Source of the DNA: Jiella mangrovi
GTDB lineage: Bacteria; Pseudomonadota; Alphaproteobacteria; Rhizobiales; Rhizobiaceae
NCBI RefSeq assembly: GCF_017815135.1
Contig: NZ_JAGJCF010000004.1
Span: forward strand, 1 to 64,000
Length of the DNA: 64,000 nucleotides
Direction: 5' to 3'
This document shows, piece by piece, positions 17,801 to 28,693 of the stretch. The notes under the pieces were generated by a model. That model was given only the letters and a program-made list of their open reading frames with translations. It had not been told where the DNA came from and did not search any database. A program made the translations under genes and the position numbers. Within the stretch, counting starts at the first letter, position 1; every line of letters begins with the position of its first letter.

Positions 17801-18070
17801 TCAGCGAAAGCGCATGCGCACGGCCACCGCGCCGTTCGGCGTGATGGTGCGGATGCGGGTATGGCTGGTCGGCTGTGACGAACGCCAGGCCCTTGCGCCA
17901 TAAGACAAGAGCAGACCGACAAGCTCCTTGGCCTTCATCCGCGAGCGGCCGTCGCGCGCCTCGCCGAGACGAAGAGCCGCTTGCTGCAGAGGATGAATGC
18001 CGACCGGAATCGCTTCCGGCACGGGACCGGAGCGGGTCGGAACGGTCAGATTTCGGTTCTCGATCGACAT
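17801..18070 (-). CDS. Hypothetical protein, 89 residues
   Basis: A soluble basic protein with no domain I recognise. It contains PVGIHPLQQAALRLGEARD, a basic patch RSRMKAKELVGLLLSYGARAW and a beta-like C-terminus. The ATG at 18070 is preceded by GAGGGGAAG with ideal spacing, which is the main reason for choosing it over the upstream extension to 18253. Twelve bases separate its stop from the end of the convergent DUF1489 gene. Confidence 0.6.
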   Translation of the reverse strand: MSIENRNLTVPTRSGPVPEAIPVGIHPLQQAALRLGEARDGRSRMKAKELVGLLLSYGARAWRSSQPTSHTRIRTITPNGAVAVRMRFR

Positions 18071-18449
18071 GACTTCCCCTCGCAACTCAACACTCTTATT
18101 CTCTCCCGCCGTCCGGTCCGGTCCTTGTCGTGACGCGGCCTCGAAGCTGGGGAGGGAACGGACGGTGGCGCCCGGGATGAAGGGTCGCCGCCGCATCAGA
18201 TCGGACAGGAAAGCTTTCCCGCCCTCGCCCCTGCCGGCATTGCCCATCCCCATGGGTCAGCCGGTTCAGGCGCCTTTCCGGCAATGCGGCGTCATGCCGT
18301 GCGGCCGGTCGCAGGAAGCCGTTCGCCGCTGCGCCGGAAAAGCTGGACAAAGCCCATCCGGCGAAGTGCGCGCACTTCCTTTCGGAGCATCATGCCCCGA
18401 CGACACGTCTTGGTTTGTGAGAACCACCGCCGAAGGCGGTGGGCCCTGC
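18071..18449. other. Intergenic region between the hypothetical gene and the carboxypeptidase gene
   Basis: I see no gene here. Open frames on both strands have low-complexity Arg/Pro/Ser translations. The stretch must hold the promoter of the 89-residue gene and the 3' end signal of the carboxypeptidase gene. Confidence 0.5.
18424..18442 (-). terminator. Possible terminator of the carboxypeptidase gene
   Basis: CCACCGCC and GGCGGTGG form an eight-base-pair stem with a three-base loop just beyond the stop at 18450. On the minus strand it is followed by TTCTCAC, a weak T tract, so termination may be partial. Confidence 0.45.
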
Positions 18450-19973
18450 TCAGTTCGGAACGGCGTAGCAGTTGTAGGACCGGTTCTTGAGGGCCGCGCA
18501 GGCCTTCCAGGCCTGATCCTTCGACCCAAAGCCGGCAAAGCGCGCCCGGTACAGTGTGCTGCCGCCGGTCGAGATGCTCTCGGTGAACGGCTCCGCCTGT
18601 GCCAGCGGCGAACCGACCGCCGCCTTGGCTTTGCTCAGCATCGACATGGCCTGCGAGGCGGATTCGGTCGCGGCGATCTGGACGACCCAGGGCGACGAGG
18701 GCTTGGAGGGCTGGACGACCTCGGCTGCGGTCTCGCGGTCGATCGAACCGGTGGCCGCGCCGTCGACGGACGCCTGCCGCATCAGCGGTTCGGACGGGCG
18801 CTTCACCGCCCTGGCGGCTGCGGGGCGCGCCAGAGGCAGGATCGCGGCAGCGGCGTTGGACAGAGCCGGACGATCGTCGACGAGAGCCGCCCTGATCGCG
18901 TCTCGGCCGACCAGCGGACGGGAGGTGGGCAGCGGCATGCGCGCTGCGATCTCGTTGCCCGCATCGCTGCCATAGGCCATGGCGATCCGGTCGTTGATCG
19001 AGATGCCGCCTGTCGCCGGGCGGAAGTCCGGGATCGGCCCGCGCTTTGGCAGATCCGGCTCGGCCGACGCGACCTGAACGTTCGGATTGGGCTTGGCGGC
19101 GATCAGCGGACCGGTGTCGCGGCGGCTGGCCTTCGGCATGTAGCGCTTGAGAAGATCGACCATGTGGTCGTCACGCGAGCGGCCCGAGGTACCACCGAAG
19201 ACGGCGGCGACGACGCTCTTGCCGTCGGTCTTCACCGAGGTGACGAGGTTGAAGCCCGAGGCGTTGATATAGCCGGTCTTGATGCCGTCGACGCCGTTAT
19301 ACCGGTTGAGAACGCGGTTGTGATTGCCGATTCGCCGGCCACGGAAATTGAACGACCGGGTGGAAAAATAGTCGTAATATTCCGGGAAATGTTCGCGCAG
19401 TGCGATGCCCAGCGTCGCCATGTCGCGAGCGGTCGTATGCTGATCGGGATTGGGCAGGCCGTTGGCGTTGCGGAACTCGGTCCGGGTCATGCCGAGGCGA
19501 TGGGCCTTGTCGGTCATCCGCCGTGCGAACTGCGCTTCCGAACCGGCCAGATATTCGGCCAGAACGACCGCGGCGTCATTGGCGGACTTCGTCACCAGCG
19601 AATAGATCGCCTCCTCGACGGTGATCGTCGTGCCGGGTCGCAGCCCGAGCTTGGAGGGAGGCCGGCCGGACGCATAGGCCGAGACCGGCATCTTGTCGCC
19701 CTTGTGGATCTTGCCGCTCTTTAGGGCCTCGAAGGTGAGGTAGAGCGTCATCATCTTGGTCAGCGAGGCCGGGTAGCGATATTCGTCGGCGCGATCTTGG
19801 TAGAGGACCTTGCCGTTGTTGGCGTCGATGACGAAGCCGGCATATTTCGGATTGGCGGCACCGGCTTCACCCGTGGCGCCGGACAAGAGCACGCCGGCAC
19901 CGATGACGGCGACGGCGGAGAGCTTGATGGCGGATCGGGCGGCGCGTCTGAGTTGCGACAGGTCGAATGGCAC
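18450..19973 (-). CDS. D-alanyl-D-alanine carboxypeptidase with SPOR domain
   Basis: This periplasmic penicillin-binding protein of the S11 family trims the terminal D-Ala from peptidoglycan stem peptides. The 507 residues start with a signal peptide (hydrophobic core about 16-33, Ala-rich cleavage region near 40). The three active-site motifs are in order: SLTK at 70-73, SAN at 130-132 and KTG at 232-234. After the catalytic domain comes a long Pro/Ala/Arg linker, about 265-420. The C-terminal domain (WVVQIAATESASQAMSMLSKA onward) is a SPOR domain that binds denuded glycan and would target the enzyme to the septum. This architecture is typical of alphaproteobacterial DacF-like enzymes. Confidence 0.94.
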   Translation of the reverse strand: MPFDLSQLRRAARSAIKLSAVAVIGAGVLLSGATGEAGAANPKYAGFVIDANNGKVLYQDRADEYRYPASLTKMMTLYLTFEALKSGKIHKGDKMPVSAYASGRPPSKLGLRPGTTITVEEAIYSLVTKSANDAAVVLAEYLAGSEAQFARRMTDKAHRLGMTRTEFRNANGLPNPDQHTTARDMATLGIALREHFPEYYDYFSTRSFNFRGRRIGNHNRVLNRYNGVDGIKTGYINASGFNLVTSVKTDGKSVVAAVFGGTSGRSRDDHMVDLLKRYMPKASRRDTGPLIAAKPNPNVQVASAEPDLPKRGPIPDFRPATGGISINDRIAMAYGSDAGNEIAARMPLPTSRPLVGRDAIRAALVDDRPALSNAAAAILPLARPAAARAVKRPSEPLMRQASVDGAATGSIDRETAAEVVQPSKPSSPWVVQIAATESASQAMSMLSKAKAAVGSPLAQAEPFTESISTGGSTLYRARFAGFGSKDQAWKACAALKNRSYNCYAVPN

Positions 19974-20201
19974 GAATTAACTCTTCGATCGTGTTGCTGG
20001 CACCGCGAGGTTCGCCCCTCCGACGGTTTCTCCGGTGAAACGCGGCGGCACGAACCCTTCTATGGGCCTTTCATACCCGACAGGCTAAGCCGCGTCCGCT
20101 TACCAATCAGTTTAAATCATTGGGATTGTGTTCACCTTGCTCAAATTTTTTCAGAAAGTTCAGGATTCGACAACCGGGGGGCGTCCGCACGCCACGACGA
20201 G

Positions 20202-20241
20202 TGCAGTGCAGCATTACCCTTGAAATTCATGGTGCGATGCA
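20202..20241. promoter_or_regulatory. Paired TGC-N3-GCA motifs upstream of the phasin gene
   Basis: TGCAGTGCA at 20202-20210 and TGCGATGCA at 20233-20241 each fit TGC-N3-GCA. They start 31 bases apart, about three helical turns, which favours cooperative binding. PhaR, the polyhydroxyalkanoate-responsive repressor of phasin genes, binds TGC-rich inverted motifs of this form in other Alphaproteobacteria. The rest of the 370-base gap (19974-20343) is AT-richer than its surroundings and holds no gene. Confidence 0.5.
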
Positions 20242-20343
20242 ATATATTCCAGTCATAACACGATAGCGGGGTTCGAAACCGGCGACTGCAAAGGCGCCTC
20301 GAGTTCCTGCTGTGACTGTATGGACAGGAAAAGGACGATCACC

Positions 20344-20805
20344 ATGAACATGAATATGAACATCTACGAAGACGCCGGTCGCATGCAGAAGGAAGCCATG
20401 GACAACGCTCTCAAGTCCATCGCTGCCATGACCAAGGGCTTCCAGCAGATCACGGCCGAGACGGCCGACTTCACCAAGCGCTCCTACGACCAGCAGACGG
20501 CGATGATGGAGAAGCTCTTCCAGGCGAAATCGCTCGACAAGAGCATGGAAATCCAGACCGAATTCGCTAAGTCGGCCTATGAGACCTGGGTCGCCCAGAT
20601 GACCAAGATGGGTGACATCTACGCCGACATCGCCAAGGAGAGCTACAAGCCCTTCGAGCAGACGGCGAAATCGGCTTCCACCACGATGACCAAGGTCGCC
20701 GACAAGGCTGCCAGCCAGATGGACCAGGCTGCCAAGGAAGGCGCTGCCGCCGCCAAGGACGCGATGGACAAGGCCGAGACCAAGGCATCGCGCGCGGCCA
20801 GCTGA
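20344..20805 (+). CDS. Phasin family protein
   Basis: This 153-residue, largely helical, amphipathic protein would coat polyhydroxyalkanoate granules and control their size and number. Family features are ITAETADFTKRSYDQQTAMMEKLFQAKSL, SMEIQTEFAKSAYETWVAQMTKMGDIYADIAKESYKP and an Ala/Lys-rich coiled-coil C-terminus. I use the ATG at 20344, which has AAGGA eight bases upstream. An in-frame ATG at 20320 would place the ribosome site inside the gene. A strong terminator follows at 20869. No PHA synthase gene lies in the window. Confidence 0.93.
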   Translation: MNMNMNIYEDAGRMQKEAMDNALKSIAAMTKGFQQITAETADFTKRSYDQQTAMMEKLFQAKSLDKSMEIQTEFAKSAYETWVAQMTKMGDIYADIAKESYKPFEQTAKSASTTMTKVADKAASQMDQAAKEGAAAAKDAMDKAETKASRAAS

Positions 20806-20868
20806 GACGCGCCGCGTCGAAACGCCGCGAAAGCTGGCGTGCGGTGACAGCCGACGAATTTGATCGAG

Positions 20869-20895
20869 AGGCCCGGTTCCAGCCGGGCCTTTTTG
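20869..20895 (+). terminator. Rho-independent terminator after the phasin gene
   Basis: AGGCCCGG at 20869-20876 pairs perfectly with CCGGGCCT at 20883-20890, with a six-base loop. A run of five T bases begins at the end of the stem. It would separate phasin transcription from clpS. Confidence 0.88.
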
Positions 20896-20992
20896 CGTTA
20901 GTGTTCTCGCAAGCGCATCCATGCATGTGCGCCGCGACAGACGCTTCGTCGCGGCTTCTTAAATTCTCATGACGCGTGCTTACATATGACCC

Positions 20993-21391
20993 ATGGCGAT
21001 GCTGGCTGAACGGATAAGATCGGGGATGGACCACAGGCTGAGCGACCCGAGGGTCAGGCTGCAGGGCGACGACGACAAGGATCGCGGCGGCACGGATCGG
21101 GGCACGTCGGTCATTACGCGGACCAAACCCAAAACCAAACGACCGAGTCTTTACAGAGTCCTCCTTCTGAACGACGATTACACTCCGATGGAGTTCGTGA
21201 TCCACGTTCTCGAACGCTTCTTTCAGAAGGATCAGGAAGCCGCGACCAGGATTATGCTGCATGTGCATAACCACGGCGTCGGCGAATGCGGCGTTTTCAC
21301 CTTCGAAGTGGCAGAGACGAAGGTGACGCAAGTGATGGATTTCGCCCGACAGCACCAGCATCCGCTGCAATGCGTGATGGAAAAGAATTGA
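20993..21391 (+). CDS. clpS: ATP-dependent Clp protease adaptor ClpS
   Basis: ClpS delivers N-end-rule substrates to the ClpAP protease. The 132 residues have a disordered charged N-terminal extension (1-50) and the conserved core: [24 protein letters not shown], the loop around [14 protein letters not shown], and a C-terminal helix. Asn and Asp of LLNDDYTPM and the HVH residues line the pocket for bulky N-terminal residues in known structures. A shorter start at 21026 (MDHRLSDP) is possible and also has a purine-rich site. clpA begins eight bases downstream. Confidence 0.95.
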   Translation: MAMLAERIRSGMDHRLSDPRVRLQGDDDKDRGGTDRGTSVITRTKPKTKRPSLYRVLLLNDDYTPMEFVIHVLERFFQKDQEAATRIMLHVHNHGVGECGVFTFEVAETKVTQVMDFARQHQHPLQCVMEKN

Positions 21392-21399
21392 GGTGAAGC

Positions 21400-23904
<2,505 letters not shown>

Positions 23905-23935
23905 CGGCGCGCACCGTCAGTCCTTATGACTGTCG

Positions 23936-23975
23936 ACGGCCCGGTTCAGCCCAGTGCTGGCCGGGCCGTTCTTGT
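23936..23975 (+). terminator. Possible terminator after clpA
   Basis: ACGGCCCGG at 23936-23944 pairs perfectly with CCGGGCCGT at 23961-23969, and TCTTGTT follows. The stem is strong but the loop is long (16 bases) and the T tract is interrupted. Position between clpA and azlC supports the call. Confidence 0.55.
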
Positions 23976-24004
23976 TCGCACCCCTCAGGAGCCGTTTCGG
24001 GCTC

Positions 24005-24748
24005 ATGTCTTCCAAAGCGCTGCAACGCGAAGATCGCTCGACCTTCGGCTGGATCCTGCTCGGTGTCAAAGGGATCGCCAGCCCGCCGGCGCTGATCCTG
24101 ACGACGGCCTTCTTCGGCTTTGCCGGTCTGTGCCGGGAGGCCGGGATCTCCTGGCAGGAAGCCTCGTTCATGACGGCCGTGGTCTGGGCGTTGCCGGCCA
24201 AGATCATTCTGCTTGGTGCCATCACGGCGGGAACGTCGCTGCCGGCCGCAGCCTTTGCCGTGGCGCTCTCCTCGCTGCGCATGACGCCGATGGTCGTCGC
24301 CCTCATGCCGGATCTGCGCGGGCCGAAGACGAGGACGCCGACGCTGCTCTTTCTGTCGCATTTCGTCGCCGTGACGGCCTGGGTCTTTGCCATGGAGCGA
24401 ATGGACGCGGTGCCGCGGGAGAAGCGGGCGGCGTTCTTCGGCGGCTTCGCGGTCACCCTGACCGTCATCAACACGATCCTCGTGGCCGTCGTGTTCAACC
24501 TGATGGGGCAGTTGCCGGCGCTGGCGACGGGCGCGCTGGCCTTCCTGACGCCGGTCTATTTCCTGACCTCTCTCTACGGTTCGGCGCGTGACATCTCGGG
24601 CAAACTCGCCCTGTTCTGCGGTATGGCGGCCTTGCCCCCGGCGCACTGGCTGTCGCCGGGTTACGAGCTTCTCGTCGCGGGTATTGGCGGCGGCCTTGTC
24701 GCCTATTTCGGCGCAAGGGCGGTGAAAGCGCGCCGCGGGGCGGTCTGA
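24005..24748 (+). CDS. azlC: AzlC family branched-chain amino acid exporter, large subunit
   Basis: AzlC and AzlD form a two-component inner-membrane exporter for branched-chain amino acids and analogues. The 247 residues show the AzlC features GVKGIASPPALILTTAFFGFAGLCREAG, TAVVWALPAKIILLGAITAG, AFAVALSSLRMTPMVVALMPDLR and several further helices. The ATG at 24005 gives the normal family length. An open frame runs back to 23954 through the terminator-like hairpin. The stop overlaps the azlD start by one base (TGATG). Confidence 0.9.
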   Translation: MSSKALQREDRSTFGWILLGVKGIASPPALILTTAFFGFAGLCREAGISWQEASFMTAVVWALPAKIILLGAITAGTSLPAAAFAVALSSLRMTPMVVALMPDLRGPKTRTPTLLFLSHFVAVTAWVFAMERMDAVPREKRAAFFGGFAVTLTVINTILVAVVFNLMGQLPALATGALAFLTPVYFLTSLYGSARDISGKLALFCGMAALPPAHWLSPGYELLVAGIGGGLVAYFGARAVKARRGAV

Positions 24749-25110
24749 TGTCCGACTGGGCCTATTCCAACGTTCTGCCGTGGTGGCCTTACGTCTTCAT
24801 TCTCCTCGGCGGCTGGTTGCCGACCGACATGTGGCGCTATCTCGGCGTTCTTTCCGCCAACCGGATCGACGAGACCAGCGAAGCGGCGGCGCTCGCCCGC
24901 ACGATCGCCACCGCCCTCGTCGCCGCGGTGATCGCCCAGCTGGTATTCTATCCCTCCGGCGCGCTCGCCGAGATCCCGGCACCGGTGCGTCTTGCCGCGC
25001 TGGCGGCGGGTTTCGCGGCCTTCCAGCTGTCGCGGCGGCGCATTCTGGTCGGCATCTTTTCGGCAGAGCTGGTCATCGGGGGATGGGCGCTGGTTGCGGC
25101 GTCGATTTAA
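24748..25110 (+). CDS. azlD: AzlD family branched-chain amino acid exporter, small subunit
   Basis: The 120-residue protein has four hydrophobic helices and the AzlD pattern WWPYVFILLGGWLPTDMWRYLGV near the N-terminus. It is the small partner of AzlC and is translationally coupled to it. The last helix (LVIGGWALVAASI) reaches the stop. No regulator of the Lrp/AzlB type is adjacent. Confidence 0.88.
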   Translation: MSDWAYSNVLPWWPYVFILLGGWLPTDMWRYLGVLSANRIDETSEAAALARTIATALVAAVIAQLVFYPSGALAEIPAPVRLAALAAGFAAFQLSRRRILVGIFSAELVIGGWALVAASI

Positions 25111-25140
25111 GCATTGCCGCAACGCGGTGTGGTGCGGCCA

Positions 25141-25302
25141 ATCCCTCGCCCTTCGAGGCTCCGCTTCGCTCCGCACCTCAGGATGAGGGATTGGGTGATA
25201 CTCTTGCTGCAAGCGTTTCCGTGAAAGCGGCCGCAGCATATGCCCGTCCCCTCATCCTGAGGTGCGACGACGAGCCCAGCGAGGAGGAGCCTCGAAGGGG
25301 GA
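25141..25302. repeat. Family B palindromic repeats, inverted pair
   Basis: A unit at 25141-25192, reading CCTTCGAGGCTCCGC then CACCTCAGGATGAGGG, recurs inverted at 25247-25302 (CCCTCATCCTGAGGTGC then GAGGAGCCTCGAAGG). The pair fills the gap between the converging azlD and HIT genes and could fold into one long stem. Repeats of this sequence type are widespread in Rhizobiales intergenic regions. No gene is seen in the gap. Confidence 0.8.
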
Positions 25303-25409
25303 GGGGGCGCCCCGCAAGCGGCGAAGCGGCACGCCGCCCAGGATTGCTCGGAACGCAGTCGTTCCGAGACGAAGCTGGCGGGCAGCGGCTGGGACATGCT
25401 CGAGAGCGC

Positions 25410-25850
25410 CTATCCCTTCGCCAGCTCCGCCCGGATCGCCTCCGCATGCGCCTTGATCGTCTCCATCGGCACGTCGCCGAAGGCATGGCGCTTCAGCTCG
25501 ACGCCCTCGAAGATGGGAATCACGTGGAAATGCAGATGGAACACCGTCTGTCCGGCCGGCTCCTCGTTGAACTGCGCGACGCGCACGCCGTCCGCCGCAA
25601 ACGCCGCCTTCGCCGCGCGGGCGAGCCTTGCCACCAAGGGCATCACCGCTTGCAGCGTCGCGTCCGAAACGTCGAGGATGTTGCGCGAGGGCGCCTTCGG
25701 AATGACGAGGCAATGGCCCTTCGATTGCGGCATAACGTCCATGATCGCGATAGCGACATCGTCCTCGAAGAGCTTTTCGCTCGGGATTTCGCCCTTGATG
25801 ATCTTGGCGAAGACGTTGTCGTCTTCGTAGGCGGTCGTATCGGCGGTCAT
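25410..25850 (-). CDS. HIT family nucleotide-binding protein
   Basis: This is a 146-residue histidine-triad hydrolase of the HINT/protein kinase C inhibitor type, which cleaves nucleoside phosphoramidates and related bonds in the cytosol. The triad HLHFH is at 105-109, followed by VIPIFEG. Upstream are the nucleotide-site segments FAKIIKGEIPSEKLFEDD and ALAIMD-like VAIAIMDVMPQSKGHCLVIPK. The start at 25850 has GGGGAA eight bases upstream. It is divergent from the toxin-antitoxin pair with a 120-base gap. Confidence 0.94.
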   Translation of the reverse strand: MTADTTAYEDDNVFAKIIKGEIPSEKLFEDDVAIAIMDVMPQSKGHCLVIPKAPSRNILDVSDATLQAVMPLVARLARAAKAAFAADGVRVAQFNEEPAGQTVFHLHFHVIPIFEGVELKRHAFGDVPMETIKAHAEAIRAELAKG

Positions 25851-25970
25851 GAATGTTCCCCGGAGGCGTTGTTCGGCCGCAGCGCTGTTGAAATGGCAGA
25901 AGGCACTGCACCTTGCATTTGCAAGCAGATCGATCAAATTGCTGGTTGGAGATAGGCGACGGATGAGCCG

Positions 25971-26225
25971 ATGTCGAACGTATCATTTCAGGAAGCCGAA
26001 TCCGATCTGGCGACGCTGGTCGACCGCGCTGCGCGTGGCGAGGTGGTGACGATCACCCGCGACGGCGCCCCTGTAGCGGCGATCGTCCCGATCGAGTCCG
26101 CCGGGACGACGCGTGCCCCGCGGGAGAACCGAAAGCCCGGGTTAGTCGAACTCTTGATGGCTTTCCCGGCTGGCGACGAGGTGTTCGAACGCAATCGTTC
26201 TCCGTCGCGAGATGTCGATTTTTGA
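25971..26225 (+). CDS. Phd/YefM family antitoxin
   Basis: This 84-residue antitoxin neutralises the PIN toxin encoded directly downstream and probably represses the operon. Residues 1-45 match the Phd/YefM DNA-binding fold (VSFQEAESDLATLVDRAARGEVVTITRDGAPVAAIVP). The rest is the flexible toxin-binding tail, ending in RSPSRDVDF. Its stop overlaps the toxin start by four bases (TTGA). Pairing a Phd-type antitoxin with a VapC-type toxin is common in Proteobacteria. Confidence 0.9.
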   Translation: MSNVSFQEAESDLATLVDRAARGEVVTITRDGAPVAAIVPIESAGTTRAPRENRKPGLVELLMAFPAGDEVFERNRSPSRDVDF

Positions 26226-26671
26226 ATGGCTATCTGATCGATACAAACATCATTTCGATGTTGGCGCCGACCAAGAAGGTCTTGTCGCAGAGTTTCGTCG
26301 ATTGGCTCAAACAGGCCGAGGGCGATGAGCTTCTGTTTCTGTCTGTGGTCACGCTGCACGAGATCGAACGGGGCATCGAACGCCTCCAGCTGAAAGGCGC
26401 GACGGCCAAGGCGGCCGAACTCCGCGGCTGGTTGGAACGTGTCCTGGCCAGCTATGCCGACAAGATCCTGCCAGTCGATCACGCGACCGCGGCGCTTTCG
26501 GGCAAACTGGAAGCACGAGCGATCGGAGGCGGCGGCAACCCGGGGATCAGCGATGCTCTGATCGCGGGCACGGCTCAACGCCGAGGTCTGGTCGTCATCA
26601 CCGAAAACTCGCGTGACTTCGCGATGTTCGGGATTTCGTATCTCTCGCCGAGCGAGCTTGCCTCTACGTGA
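26222..26671 (+). CDS. VapC-like PIN-domain toxin
   Basis: This 149-residue PIN-domain ribonuclease probably cleaves tRNA or rRNA when freed from its antitoxin. The acidic metal-binding residues are all present: D7 in LIDTN, E47 in LHEIERG, D111 in GISDALIAGTA and D132 in ENSRDF. Translation begins at TTG overlapping the antitoxin stop. The ATG at 26226 is out of frame. The domain is intact, so the module looks functional. Confidence 0.9.
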   Translation: MNGYLIDTNIISMLAPTKKVLSQSFVDWLKQAEGDELLFLSVVTLHEIERGIERLQLKGATAKAAELRGWLERVLASYADKILPVDHATAALSGKLEARAIGGGGNPGISDALIAGTAQRRGLVVITENSRDFAMFGISYLSPSELAST

Positions 26672-26709
26672 GGCATTGTGGGCGATGGGGTCGCCATCAC
26701 CTTTGCGCA

Positions 26710-27915
26710 TCACCCCCGCTTGAACGGCGTATGCTCGCCCAATACCTCGCTCACCCGCTCCACCTCGTCGCGCTCGGCCTCCAGATAGTCCTCGATGGCC
26801 CGGCGCAGACCAGGATGGGCGATGTAGTGGGCCGAATGGGTGGTCACCGGCTCGTAGCCGCGGGCGAGCTTGTGCTGTCCCTGTGCGCCCGCCTCGACGA
26901 CGGCCAGCTTGCGGTCGATCGCGAAATCGATGGCCTGATGATAGCAGACCTCGAAGTGCAGAAAGGGGTGATCCTCGATGCAGCCCCAGTTGCGGCCGTA
27001 GAGCGTATCCGCACCGATGAAGTTGAGCGCGCCGGCGACGTAGCGACCGTCACGCTTGGCCATCACCAGGAGGATACGGTCGGCCATCCGCTCGCCGATC
27101 AGGGAAAAGAAGCGGCGGTTGAGATAGGGCCGGCCCCATTTGCGGCTGCCGGTGTCCATGTAGAAGGCGAAGAAGGCGTCCCAGGCCGCTTCGCTGAGAT
27201 CCCTGCCGGTCAGCCATTCGATGGTGATGTCGTTGACGAGCGCCTCGCGCCGCTCCTTTTTCAGGGCCTTTCGCTTGCGCGAGGCGAGGGTTTCCAGAAA
27301 CGCGTCGTAGCTTTGATAGCCGCGATTGAAGAAATGGAACTGCTGGTCGATGCGGTGCAGCCAGTCGGCCTCGGAGAGGGCATCGATATCCGGCTGTTCG
27401 AGAAAGGTCGCGTGGACCGAGGAGATGCCGGTCTGTGACAGATAGGCCCTTGCGCCGGCCGCGAGCTGGACGCGGCGCGCATCGGCATCCACGCCTCGGC
27501 CGACGAGAAGCCGCGGTCCGGTCGCCGGGGTGAAGGGCACCGACATCTGGAGCTTGGGATAATAGGCGCCGCCGGCCCGCTCGAAGGCGTCGGCCCAGCC
27601 GTGATCGAAGACGTATTCGCCCTGGCTATGGGATTTCAGATAGGCCGGTGCGACGCCGACGATGGCTCCGGCGTCGTCCTCGAGCACGAGATGCTGCGGC
27701 AGCCATCCCGCCCGCTCGCCGACACAGCCTGAATCCTCCAGCGATTTCAGGAAGGCGTGTGCGAGGAACGGATTGGCGGGACCGCCGGCGCTGCCGGGTT
27801 CCCGCACAGAGCCGGTCTCGGCCAGTCCATCCCAGATCGCCGCGTCGATCGCAGCGATCTTGTCAGTGACCCTGATCGTGATCGCCGGCCCGCCGGCGTC
27901 GTGCTGCTGCCTCAT
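26710..27915 (-). CDS. DUF482 / GNAT-like family protein
   Basis: The 401-residue protein matches DUF482, often labelled peptidogalycan biosynthesis or recognition protein, with two FemAB-like GNAT folds. Signatures are NPFLAHAFLKSLEDSGCVGERAGWLPQHL, PVFTPATGPRLL-like PFTPATGPRLLV, the central KRKALKKERREA, and YGRNWGCIEDHPFLHFEVCYHQAIDFAI followed by GAQGQHKLARGYEPV. It is presumed to transfer an aminoacyl or acyl group, but no reaction is proven. It converges with the toxin gene and is followed by no obvious partner. Confidence 0.87.
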   Translation of the reverse strand: MRQQHDAGGPAITIRVTDKIAAIDAAIWDGLAETGSVREPGSAGGPANPFLAHAFLKSLEDSGCVGERAGWLPQHLVLEDDAGAIVGVAPAYLKSHSQGEYVFDHGWADAFERAGGAYYPKLQMSVPFTPATGPRLLVGRGVDADARRVQLAAGARAYLSQTGISSVHATFLEQPDIDALSEADWLHRIDQQFHFFNRGYQSYDAFLETLASRKRKALKKERREALVNDITIEWLTGRDLSEAAWDAFFAFYMDTGSRKWGRPYLNRRFFSLIGERMADRILLVMAKRDGRYVAGALNFIGADTLYGRNWGCIEDHPFLHFEVCYHQAIDFAIDRKLAVVEAGAQGQHKLARGYEPVTTHSAHYIAHPGLRRAIEDYLEAERDEVERVSEVLGEHTPFKRG

Positions 27916-27954
27916 GAGCGCAGAAGTAAACCTTCCGGGCCATCGTGCAAGGGA

Positions 27955-28692
27955 TCATTGCTGCGGCGCGAAGTCCTCGAAGGTGATCTGGTCGGCATGC
28001 AGACGGCTGACCGCGTCCTCGGCTTCGTTGCGCACCGTCCAGGAAATCGCCGGGGCGCCCTTGTCTCGGCGGACCCACGCGACGAAGCTGTTGGGCAGGT
28101 CGTGCACGTCGTAGGAGACGAAGTCGCAGCCGCGCTCGAAGATCGCCCGGTGCGCGGCGAGGGCGCCGGCGCGCTTGCCATCCGCCGTGAGGCCGATCGG
28201 CCGGTTCTGCGGGCGGTCGGCGAGCATCTGGTCGATCAGCCAGTCCTCGAAGGACATCAGCGCCAGATGGCCGTCATAGCGGTCGATCAGGGGTTTGATG
28301 CGGCTGAAATAGTCCGGATCGCGGTTCCTGTCCGCGCCCTTCAGTTCGATCACCAGCGGCACCTGGCCGTGGACGATGCCGAGAAAGCGCTCCAGCGTCG
28401 GAATGCCCGTCGTCGTCATGCCGAGGGTGAGCCCGGCCAGATCCTTGTCGGAGAGCGAGGCGATTGCGGCATGGTGGCCGGTCATCCGCCCGGCCGTCGC
28501 ATCATGAAAGACGTGCGGCGTCCCGTCGGCCGACATCTGCACGTCGCACTCGATCGCGTAGCCGGCGGCGATCGCCGCCAGCGCTGCCGGGATCGAATTC
28601 TCGGGAATGGTGCGATTGCCGTCGTGGAGCCCACGATGGGCGATCGGCCGCTCCACCAGCCAGCGGAACGGCCCGTCATACTGCGCTTGCAC
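27955..28692 (-). CDS. Glycerophosphodiester phosphodiesterase
   Basis: The enzyme hydrolyses glycerophosphodiesters to glycerol 3-phosphate and an alcohol. The 245 residues have the GDPD TIM-barrel motifs: HRG at 19-21, EN at 31-32, E48 and D50 in AIECDVQ, and H63 in HVFHDATAGR. No signal peptide is visible, so it is probably cytosolic like UgpQ. Translation starts at GTG one base after the RidA stop, so the two genes form an operon, though the functional link is unclear. Confidence 0.93.
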   Translation of the reverse strand: MQAQYDGPFRWLVERPIAHRGLHDGNRTIPENSIPAALAAIAAGYAIECDVQMSADGTPHVFHDATAGRMTGHHAAIASLSDKDLAGLTLGMTTTGIPTLERFLGIVHGQVPLVIELKGADRNRDPDYFSRIKPLIDRYDGHLALMSFEDWLIDQMLADRPQNRPIGLTADGKRAGALAAHRAIFERGCDFVSYDVHDLPNSFVAWVRRDKGAPAISWTVRNEAEDAVSRLHADQITFEDFAPQQ

Positions 28693-28693
28693 G

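Noticed and set aside
26226-26228. ATG as start of the PIN toxin
   Set aside because: It is out of frame with the toxin. The TTG at 26222 is in frame, overlaps the antitoxin stop and keeps the first acidic residue.
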